From positions 1 to 34,000 of the forward strand of contig CAIIXF020000079.1 in the NCBI GenBank assembly GCA_903813345.2: a stretch of 34,000 nucleotides of DNA, written 5' to 3'. How positions within the stretch are numbered: the stretch's first letter is position 1; every line of letters starts with the position of its first letter. Source of the DNA: Owenia fusiformis. Lineage: Eukaryota; Annelida; Polychaeta; Sabellida; Oweniidae. The notes under the pieces are model-generated. The model was not told where the DNA came from. It did no database searches and saw only the letters and a program-made list of their open reading frames with translations. A program made the translations under genes and the position numbers. Positions 10,079-18,341 of the stretch are shown here, in pieces.

Positions 10079-10256
10079 AGATGGATAAATAAAATAGGAA
10101 GGTAGGATAGGATAGAATAGGAAAGAACGATAGGATAGAATAAGAAAGAAGGATAGGATAGAATAGGAAGAAAGGATAGGATAGGATAGGAAGGAAAAGA
10201 TATGAAGGAAGGATAGATAGGAAGGATAGGGTAGGATGAGATAGGAAGGATGGATG
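10079..10256 (+). repeat. GGAT array closing H3
   Basis: This variant starts GATGGATAAATAAAATAGG and ends GGATGGATGAATTTTTC. The same start and end variants recur in H13, H14 and H15, about 20 kb away, which links these units by descent or conversion. Confidence 0.88.
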
Positions 10257-11434
10257 AATTTTTCAATATTTTCTTCTCTACCCTTGACTTTCTATCAGGA
10301 TACCATCAGATCGATTTTTCTCGAAATTTCAAAACGCTATCACTTCCGAACCGGAAGTCGGATCGAAATTTGGTTTTCAGATTCGGATTCCTGACAAAAT
10401 TCTACCCCTAATTCATAACTCATACGTTAAATTTGGAGATTTTTTATTTTGACCTACTTTTCGGACACGCCATAACTTCCGAACCGGAAGTCAGATTGAA
10501 ATTTGGTTTGCAGATTCAGATTCCTGACAGAATTCTACCCTTAATTCATAACTCATATATTCAATTTGGAGAACTTTTTATTTTGACCTACTTTTCGGAC
10601 ACCATATCTCAAAAGTGGGTCAAAATACTTTCTGACGGCAAAAGGCTAACACTATTAGCATATTCTTGGCTACATGTATACACAATTTCGAAGAATATAA
10701 TTAAAGTGTAGTGTCAGAATCGAAAAAATAAGGAAAACCTATGAATTTGACCTAGATTTTGACCTAGGCATTTCGGTGTCCAAATTGTGAAGCTAGATGG
10801 CTTTTGAGGTCCCCTTCTTTTAAAGGCTTTGATTATATGAAGCTGAACTCAGTCTATATTCCGTATTTTTCACTTCAAAAAAATATTTTTTCCCATTGAC
10901 TTAACATGGGCACCAAATTTAGTGATTTTTGAGTTTTCAAAATGCCATAACTTCCGAACTGGAAGTCAGATCCAAATTTCGTTTTCAGATTCGGAATCCT
11001 GAGAAAATTTCCTATAAGACTAATATCCTGGACATTTGATTCGGAGAACTTTGTTTTGGACCTCGTTTTCGGACACTGATATCTCGAAATCAGTTTGAGA
11101 TATCAAAAAACTAAATCGACCCTAGATTTTCTACTTTTTTATAAGGAACACAATGAAAAAAACCCGGATCGAAAATATTGAAGGACGACTGAGAAAATCG
11201 AAAAAAGTGACAAAGTACTGGATTTGACCTAGTTCTTGACCTTTGACCTAGATAAAAATTTGACCCAATTTCCGAGGAACTAGATTCTGAACTTAAATTG
11301 ACCAAATGACTGACTTTACTAAAAACCTTATGGTTATTGAGAAAACTGGTTTAGAATAATAAGAATAAGAATAATAACTAGACTTTGGAAATTGAACAAG
11401 TTCAATTTCAGACTCCAGATGACAGATTCGTTTA

Positions 11435-12297
11435 CGCTGAGTCATCTAGAATAAGCCGAGTCATCCAGAATAAGCCAAGTCATCCAGAATAAGCTGAGTC
11501 ATCCAGAATAAGCCGAGTCATCCAGAATAAGCCGATGGATGGACGAATGGATGGATTGATAGGATAGGAAGGATAGGACAGAATAGGAAGGAAGGATAGG
11601 ATAGAATAGGAAGAAAGGATAGGAAAGGATAGGAAGGATGGGAAAGAAGGATAGGATTGGATAGGATACGTGGGATGGATATAGCCGAGTCATCCAGAAT
11701 AAGCCAAGTCATCCAGTCATTTCCCTCTTTCCTATCCTTCTTATCCTATCCTATCCTTCCTATCCTATCCTATCCTTCCTATCTTTCCTTCCAGAATAGG
11801 AAGGAAGGATAGGATAGGATAGAATAGGAAGAAAGGATGGGATAGTATAGGATAGGAAGGAAGGATAGGATAGGACGTATAGTAAAGAAGGATAGGATTG
11901 GATAGGATAGGCTAGGTGAGATGGATATAGCCGAGTCATCCAGAATAAGCCAAGTCATCCAGAATAAGCCAAGTCATCCAGAATAAGCTGAGTCCTAAAG
12001 AATAAGCAGAGTCATCCATAATAAGCGGACAGATGGATGGATGAATGGATGGGTTGATAGGAAGGATAGGACAGAAAAGGAAGGGAGGATAGGATAGAAT
12101 AGGAAGGAAGGATAGGATAGGATAGAATAGGAAGAAAGGATATGATAGGAAGGATAGGATAGGATACGATAGAATAGGAAGAAAGAATAAGATAGGACAG
12201 AAAGTCACAGAATAGGAAGGAGAGGATAGGATAAACGGAAGGATAGGATAGGAAGGATAGGATAGGATAGGATGGATGGATATGATAGATGGATGGA
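11435..12297 (+). repeat. Triplicated 19-bp + GGAT composite array
   Basis: Three successive blocks each begin with 19-bp repeats and continue as GGAT/GGATA: 11435-11681, 11682-11927 and 11928-12297. The first two are about 246 bp long. The middle block contains a strand-switched segment. This is much larger than any other GGAT array in the window, so it marks a local amplification. Confidence 0.88.
11720..11792 (-). repeat. Inverted segment of the GGATA array
   Basis: Here the plus strand switches to TCCTATCCTTCC-type repeats, the reverse complement of the surrounding GGATAGGAAGG. At 11793-11798 (AGAATA) the purine-rich strand resumes, giving an imperfect palindrome of about 70 bp per arm with almost no loop. 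Confidence 0.88.
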
Positions 12298-12839
12298 TTT
12301 TTCAATATTGTCTGCACTACTCTTGACTTTCTATGAGGCTACTATCATATTGATTTTTTTTGAAAATTCAAAACGTCATAACTTTTGAACCGGAAGTCAG
12401 ATCGAAATTTGGTTTGCAGATTCGGATTCCTGAGAAAATTTTACCCTTAGTTCATATGTCATACGTTGAATTTGGAGAACTTTTTGTCTTGACCTACTTT
12501 CTGGACGCCATATTTAAAAATCGGTAAGAGTAATCAAAAATCTAATGCCATATCTTTGCTTCGGCTTTTTCTAAGCTACATGATGAAAAAAAGATTTAGG
12601 AGTTACGATAAACAACGATGAAGATAAATGACAGAATGTTGAAAATGTAAGATTTGACCTAGTTCTTGACCTTTGACCTAGATAAAAATTTGACCAAATT
12701 TCCGAGAAACTAGATCTAGGACCTAAATGGACCATATATAGGACTTGACTCAATATCTTCTAGTTAACGAGAAAACTTGGAAAGAATAATAAACAAAGAA
12801 TAATAATAAGAATAAGAATAAGAATACTGACGAAAACAA

Positions 12840-12867
12840 TAGACTCCAGATTTACATCTGGAGTCTA
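12840..12867. repeat. S stem-loop, 12-bp stem, loop TTAC
   Basis: First of four stem-loops in H5. The arms TAGACTCCAGAT / ATCTGGAGTCTA are perfect, and the left flank is ACTGACGAAAACAA. Confidence 0.9.
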
Positions 12868-12895
12868 ATAATAGGAAGAAAACTGACGAAAACAA

Positions 12896-12922
12896 TAGAC
12901 TCCAGATTTCATCTGGAGTCTA
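12896..12922. repeat. S stem-loop, 12-bp stem, loop TTC
   Basis: Second stem-loop in H5, start-to-start spacing 56 bp. It is identical to the copies at 9851 and 9927. Confidence 0.9.
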
Positions 12923-12951
12923 ATAATAATAAAGAAAACAGGCAAAAACAA

Positions 12952-12980
12952 TAGACTCCAGATTTTCAATCTGGAGTCTA
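12952..12980. repeat. S stem-loop, 13-bp stem, loop TTC
   Basis: Third stem-loop in H5, again 56 bp on, with the GGCAAAAACAA flank. The extra T/A pair matches the copies at 6066 and 33970. Confidence 0.9.
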
Positions 12981-13003
12981 ATAAAGAAAACTGGCAAAAG
13001 CAA

Positions 13004-13031
13004 TAGACTCCAGATTTTCATCTGGAGTCTA
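13004..13031. repeat. S stem-loop, 12-bp stem, loop TTTC
   Basis: Fourth stem-loop in H5, with flank CTGGCAAAAGCAA. The extra loop base makes it intermediate between the 3-base-loop and 13-bp-stem forms. Confidence 0.9.
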
Positions 13032-13100
13032 ATAATAACTAGATTTGTGAAATTGAACAAGTTCAATTTAAGACTCCAGATTTATTTTACCTAGATAGAT

Positions 13101-13330
13101 CAGTAAAGAGCTGAGTAAGTAACTGAGTAATTAGCTGAGTAAGTACCTTAGTAGTAGTTGAGTAAGTAGCTGAGTAAGTAACTGAGTAAAAAGCTGAGTA
13201 GGTAGCTGAGTAAGTAGCTGAGTAAGTACCTGAGTTAGTAGCTGAGTAAGTTGCTAAGTAAGTAATAACTAATTAAGTAATTGAGTAAGTAGTCAAATAA
13301 GTAGCTGAGTAGGTAGAGAGGTAAAGTAGG
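13101..13330 (+). repeat. GAGTAAGTAGCT 12-bp minisatellite, copy 1
   Basis: About 18 units of GAGTAAGTAGCT occur with variants (GAGTAAGTAACT, GAGTAGGTAGCT, GAGTTAGTAGCT), and the array ends in GAGAGGTAAAGTAGGGTATG. Minus-strand frames read as Thr-Tyr-Ser-Ala-like repeats and are by-products. It takes the place of the 19-bp+GGAT array as the unit end. Confidence 0.9.
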
Positions 13331-15397
13331 GTATGCAGGAATTTTTGAAAGTATATTTGATCAATCTGCATCGTGAATACTGGCAAGTGCGAATTTCAAA
13401 CTTCAAAATGGCGTAGAATCTAAACCGGGGGTCGGCTTGCAATTTTTACTACAAGTATACAAAATTTCGGAGAATATCATTGAAGTGTAGTGTCAGAATC
13501 GCAAAATAAGAAAAAACTATGAATTTGACCTAGATTTTTTAAACTAGGTATTTTGGTGTCCAAACTTTGAAGGAAAGTAGCTTTTGAGGTCCCCTTCTTC
13601 TATGGGCTTTCATTATGTTTAGCTGTACTCATTCTATATCTCGTATTTTTACACTTCAAAAAATTATTCGGTCCCATTGATTTAACATGGGGCACCAAAT
13701 TTAGCGATTTTTGAGATCTCAAAACGCCATAACTTCAGAACAAGTAGTCGGATCGAAATTTGGTTTGCAGATCTAGATTTCTGAGAAAATTCTACCCTTA
13801 ATTCATAACTCATACGTTAATTTTGGAAAACTTTTTACTTTGGCCTACTTTTTGGACACCATATCTCAAAAGTGGGTCAAAATACTTTCTGACGGCAAAA
13901 CGCTAACACTTTTAGCATACTCTTTGCTACCTGTATACAAAATTTTAAAGCAAATCATTTAAATATAGTGTCAGAATCGCAAAAATAAGGGAAAACTATA
14001 AATTTGACCTAGATTTTGACCTAGGCATTTTGGTGTCCAAATTTTGGAGCTAAGTAGCCTTAGAGGTCCCCTTCTTTAATAGGCTTTCATTAAATTAAGC
14101 TGTACTCAGTCTATATCTTGTATTTTACACTTCAAAAAAATCTTTTTTCCCATTGCCATAACATAGGCACCAAATTTAGCGATTTTTGAGCTATCAAAAC
14201 ACCATAAATTCCAAACCAAAAGCCGGATTGAAATTTAGTTTGCAGATTTGGATTCCTGAGAAAATTCTACCCTTAATTCATAACTCATACGTTAAATTTG
14301 GAGAACTTTTTAGTTTGACCTACTTTTCGGACACCATATCTCAAAAGTGGGTCAAAATACTTCCTGACGGCAAAAGGCTAACACTATAAGCACACTCTTG
14401 GCTACATGTACACAAATTTTCGAAGAATATAATTAATCTGTAGTGTCAGAATCGCAAAAATAAGGAAAAACTTTGAATTTGACCTAGATTTTGACCTAGG
14501 CATTTTGGTGTCCAAATTTTTATGAAAAGAAGGTCTTGTGGTCCCTTTCTTTTATGGGCTTCCATTATGTTTAGCTGTGCTTAGTCTATATCTCGTATTT
14601 TACACTTCAAAAAAATATTTTTTCCCATTGAATTAACATGGGGCACCAAATTTAGCGATTTTTGAATTTTCAAAACGCCATAACTTCTGAACCGGTAGTC
14701 AGATCGAAATTTGGTTTTCATATTCGGAATCCTGAGAAGATTTCCCATAAGACTGATATCCTGGACATTGGATTCGGTGAAATTTTTTTTGGACCTCGTT
14801 TTCGGACACTGATATCTCGAAATCGGTTTGAGATACCAAAAAACTAAATCGACCCTAGGTTTTCTACTTTTTTTATGAGGAACACAATGAAAAAAACCAG
14901 GATCAAAAATATTGAAGGACGACCGAGATAATGGGAAAAAGTGACAAAGTACTGGATTTGACCTAGTTCTTGACCTTTGACCTAGATAAAAATTTGACCT
15001 CATTTCCCAGAAAGCCAGATACATTCCCTAGTTAATCATGTAAGCAGCTTAAAGTAAGCTCTTCTAGTTGGTGAGAAATCTGGGAAGGAGGAAGAAGAAG
15101 AAGAATAACTAGATTTTGGAAATTGAACGAGTTCAATTTCAGACTCCAGATCTAGATTTTTTTTAGCTGAGTCATCCAGAATAAGCCAAGTCATCCAAAA
15201 TAAGCTAAGTCATCCAGAAAAAGATGGATGGATGGATGGATGGATGAAAAGGGAAGGAAGGATACTATAGAATAGGAAGGAACGATAGGATGGAATAGGA
15301 AAGAAGGATAGAATAGAATAGGAAGGATAGGAAGGAGAGGATATGAAGCAAGGGTAGATAGGAAGGATAGCATAGGATCAGAAAGGAAGGATGGATG
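13331..15397 (+). repeat. Higher-order unit H6 (Z-deleted-Q-M-Q-M-Q-M'-T1/T2 tail)
   Basis: Leader Z (GGAATTTTTGAAAGTATA, then GAATACTGGCAAGTGCGAAT) enters a diverged M that is cut at about 13445 and joined directly to mid-Q (ACAAGTATACAAAATTTCGG). M copies follow at 13725, 14200 and 14676. T1 with DR1 at 14971-14983 switches near 14990-15010 to the T2-type tail (TGTAAGCAGCTTAAAGTAAG). It closes with I (15119-15140), 19-bp repeats and GGAT, so it is a hybrid of the two unit families. Confidence 0.87.
15223..15397 (+). repeat. GGAT array closing H6
   Basis: Five GGAT repeats, then GAAAAGGGAAGGAAGGATAC and mixtures ending GGAAGGATGGATGCATTTTT. It is very close to the arrays of H0 and H7. Confidence 0.88.
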
Positions 15398-16806
15398 CAT
15401 TTTTCAATATTTTCTTCTCTACTCTTGACTTTCTATCAGGATACCATCAGATCGATTTTTCTTGAAATTTCAAAATGCCATAACTTCCAAACCGGAAGTC
15501 GGATCGAAATTTGATTTGCAGATTCGGATTCCTGACAAAATTCTACCCCTAATTCATAACTCATACGTTAAATTTGGAAACTTTTTATTTTGACCTACTT
15601 TTCGGACACGCCATAACTTCGGAACCGGAAGTCGAATTGGAATTTGGTTTGCAGATTCGGATTTCTGAGAAGATTCTATTCTTAATTCATAACTCAAACG
15701 TTAAATTTGGAGAATTTTTTATTTTGACCTACTTTTCGGACACCATATCTCTAAAGTGGGTCAAAATACTTTCTGACGGCAAAAAGCTAACACTATTAGC
15801 GTACTCTTGGCTACATGTATACAAAATTTCGAAGAATATAATTAATCTGTAGTGTCAGAATCGCAAAAATAAGGAAAAACTTTGAATTTGACCTAGATTT
15901 TGACCTAGGCATTTTGGTGTCCAAATTTTGAAGCTAGATGGCTTTTGATGTCCCATTCTTTTAAAAGCTTTCATTATATTTAGCTAAACTCAGTCTATAT
16001 TTCATATTTTTTACTTCAAAAAAATCTTTTTTCCCATTGACTTAACATGGGCACCAAATTTAGCGATTTTTGAGCTTTCAAAACGCCATAACTTCTGAAC
16101 CGGAAGTCTGATCTAAATTTGGTTTTCAGATTCGGAATCCTGAGAAAATTTCCTATATGACTAATATCCTGGACATTTGATTCGGAGAACTTTTTTTTGG
16201 ACCTTGTTTGCGGACACTGATATCTCGAAATCGGTTTGAGATATTAAAAAACTAAATCGACCCTAGGTTTCCTACTTTTTTATAAGGAACACAATGAAAA
16301 AAACCCGGATCGAAAATATTGAAGGACGACCGAGAAAATCGAAAAAAGTGGCAAAGTACTGGATTTGACCTAGTTCTTGACCTTTGACCTAGATAAAAAT
16401 TTGACCCAATTTCCGAGGAACTAGATTCTGAACCTAAATTGACCAAATGACTGACTTTACTGAAAGCCTAATGGTCATTGAGAAAACTGGGTTAGAATAA
16501 TAACTAGATTTTGGAAATTGAACGAGTTCAATTTCAGACTCCAGATCTAGACTTTTTTTAGCCGAGTCATCCAGAATAAGCCAAGTCATCCAAAATAAGC
16601 TAAGTCATCCAGAAAAAGATGGATGGATGGATGGATGAAAAAGGAAGGAAGGATAGGATAGAATAGGAAGGAACTATAGGATAGAATAGGAAAGAATGAT
16701 ATAATAGAATAGGAAGAAAGGATAGAATAGGAAGGATAGGAAGGAGAGGATACGAAGCAAGGGTAGATAGGAAGGATAGGATAGGATCAGAAAGGAAGGA
16801 TGGATG
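15398..16806 (+). repeat. Higher-order unit H7 (P-M-M-Q-M'-T1-I), 1409 bp
   Basis: M starts are 15476, 15609 and 16084. The first M shows C-to-T and G-to-A changes at CpG (AAAATGCC, TTCCAAACCGG). DR1 is exact at 16378-16390 and I is at 16514-16535. No stem-loop. This is the short class, one M+Q block less than H1. Confidence 0.9.
16618..16806 (+). repeat. GGAT array closing H7
   Basis: GATGGATGGATGGATG start followed by GGATAGAATAGGAAGGA-type mixtures. The final segment, GGATCAGAAAGGAAGGATGG, is shared with H0, H1, H6 and H12. Confidence 0.88.
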
Positions 16807-17951
16807 CATTTTTCAATATTTTCTTCTCTACTCTTGACTTTCTATCAGGATACCATCAGATCGATTTTTCTTGAAATTTCAAAACGTCATTACTTCCGAA
16901 CCGGAAGTCGGATCGAAATTTGATATGCAGATTCGGATTCCTGACAAAATTCTACCCCTAATTCATAACTCATACGTTAAATTTGGCGAATTTTTATTTT
17001 GACCTACTTTTCGGACACGCCATAACTTCGGAACCGGAAGTCGAATTGAAATTTGGTTTGCAGATTCGGATTTCTGAGAAGATTCTATTCTTAATTCATA
17101 ACTCAAACGTTAAATTTGGAGAACTTTTTATTTTGACTTACTTTTCGGACACCATATCTCAAAAGTGGGTCAAAATACTTTCTGACGGCAAAAGGCTAAC
17201 ACTATAAGCGTACTCTTGGCTACATGTATACAAAATTTCGAAGAATATAATTAATCTGTAGTGTCAGAATCGCAAAAATAAGGAAAAACTTTGAATTTGA
17301 CCTAGATTTTGACCTAGGCATTTTGGTGTCCAAATTTTGAAGCTAGATGGCTTTTGAGGTCCCATTCTTTTAAAAGCTTTCATTATATTTAGCTAAACTC
17401 AGTCTATATTTCATATTTTTTACTTCAAAAAAATCTTTTTTCCCATTGACTTAACATAGGCACCAAATTTAGCGATTTTTGAGCTTTCAAAACGCCATAA
17501 CTTCTGAACCCGAAGTCTGATCTAAATTTAATTTTCAGATTCGGAATCCTGAGAAAATTTCCTATAAGACTAATATCCTGGACATTTGATTCGGAGAACT
17601 TTTTTTTGGACCTTGTTTTCGGACACTGATATCTCGAAATCGGTTTGAGATATCAAAAAACTAAATCGACCCTAGGTTTTCTACTTTTTTATAAGGAACA
17701 CAATGAAAAAAAACCGGATCGAAAATATTGAAGGACGACCGAGAAAATCGAAAAAAGTGACAAAGTACTGGATTTGACCTAGTTCTTGACCTTTGACCTA
17801 GCTAAAAATTTGACCCAATTTCCGAGGAACTAGATTCTGGACCTAAATTGACCAAATGACTGACTTTACTGAAAACCTTATGGTTATTGAGAAAACTGGG
17901 TTAGAATAAGAATAAGAATAAAAAGAAGAATAAGAAAACTGACGAAAACAA

Positions 17952-17978
17952 TAGACTCCAGATTTCATCTGGAGTCTA
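17952..17978. repeat. S stem-loop, 12-bp stem, loop TTC
   Basis: First of two stem-loops in H8. Perfect arms, with flank CTGACGAAAACAA. Confidence 0.9.
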
Positions 17979-18015
17979 ATAAGAAGAAGAAGAATAAGAA
18001 AACTGACGAAAACAA

Positions 18016-18042
18016 TAGACTCCAGATTTCATCTGGAGTCTA
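18016..18042. repeat. S stem-loop, 12-bp stem, loop TTC
   Basis: Second stem-loop in H8, 64 bp after the first. It is identical in stem and loop and is followed at once by AATAATAACTAGATT, the recurrent switch point into the I palindrome. Confidence 0.9.
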
Positions 18043-18110
18043 ATAATAACTAGATTTGTGAAATTGAACAAGTTCAATTTAAGACTCCAGATTTATTTGA
18101 CCTAGATAGA

Positions 18111-18341
18111 TCAGTAAAGAGCTGAGTAAGTAACTGAGTAATTAGCTGAGTAAGTAGCTTAGTAGTTGTTGAGTAAGTAGCTGAGTAAGTAACTGAGTAA
18201 AAAGCTGAGTAGGTTTCTGAGTAAGTAGCTGAGTAAGTACCTGAGTTAGTAGCTGAGTAAGTTGCTAAGGAAGTAATAACTAATTAAGTAATTGAGTAAG
18301 TAGTCAAATAAGTAGCTGAGTAGGTAGAGAGGTAAAGTAGG
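18111..18341 (+). repeat. GAGTAAGTAGCT minisatellite, copy 2
   Basis: It matches copy 1 (13101-13330) variant by variant, including the GTAGTTGTTGAG-like defect near the start and AAGTAATAACTAATTAAG near the end. The two arrays are therefore duplicates rather than independent expansions. Confidence 0.9.

Larger units (their letters stand above)
8317..10256 (+). repeat. Higher-order unit H3 (P-M-Q-M-Q-M'-T1-S3-I)
   Basis: M copies start at 8395, 8871 and 9347, spaced 476 bp; the first M is not doubled as it is in H1 and H2. The second Q is a distinct subtype (TTTATGAAAAGAAGGTTTTG near 9190), shared with H6 (near 14520). DR1 is at 9639-9651. The T1 tail is changed after TTTGACCCAATTTCCCACC (9660-9740). 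Three S stem-loops (9801-9953), I at 9974-9996, the 19-bp repeats and the GGAT array follow. Confidence 0.88.
10257..12297 (+). repeat. Higher-order unit H4 (P-M-M-Q-M'-T1-I + expanded array)
   Basis: M copies start at 10335, 10468 and 10943. This is the short 1.4-kb class layout, but the closing array is expanded to about 860 bp. DR1 is at 11237-11249 and I is at 11388-11409 (centre AA, with 10-bp arms). M' shows several CpG losses (AAAATGCC, GAACTGGAAGTCAGATCC). Confidence 0.88.
12298..13330 (+). repeat. Higher-order unit H5 (P-M-T2-S4-GAGTAAGT)
   Basis: This is the shortest unit. A diverged leader P (TCTGCACTACTCTTGACTTT) is followed by one M (12374), which runs straight into a T2 head (TTTCTAAGCTACATGATG near 12568) with no Q. 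DR1 is exact at 12667-12679. The tail after it is closer to T1 (TTTCCGAGAAACTAGATC). Four S stem-loops, a 9-bp-arm I (13050-13069) and the first GAGTAAGT array follow. Confidence 0.85.
16807..18341 (+). repeat. Higher-order unit H8 (P-M-M-Q-M'-T1-S2, GAGTAAGT end)
   Basis: M starts are 16885, 17018 and 17493, nearly identical to H7. DR1 is at 17787-17799. After two stem-loops the unit switches from the GGAT-type end to the AGATTTGTGAAATTGAAC I variant (about 18043-18079) and the 12-bp array, making it a T1 unit with the closing array normally found on T2 units. Confidence 0.9.

Noticed and set aside
9960-10256. H-DNA-forming polypurine tracts in GGAT arrays
   Set aside because: T occurs every 4-6 bases on the purine-rich strand, so long uninterrupted mirror purine runs needed for a triplex are absent.
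12840-13031. CRISPR array
   Set aside because: Regular spacing and palindromic units, but the material between them is microsatellite, not unique spacers, and the context is eukaryotic satellite without cas genes.
15574-15852. Plus-strand open frames of 67-92 codons repeated about every unit (for example 15574, 30151, 33004)
   Set aside because: They are readings of M+Q. The end depends on one base (CTATAAGC gives a stop, CTATTAGC does not), many starts exist only where ACG has become ATG, and the shared GACCTACTTTTCGGACAC box is read in two different frames within one ORF. Similarity between copies follows from recent DNA duplication.
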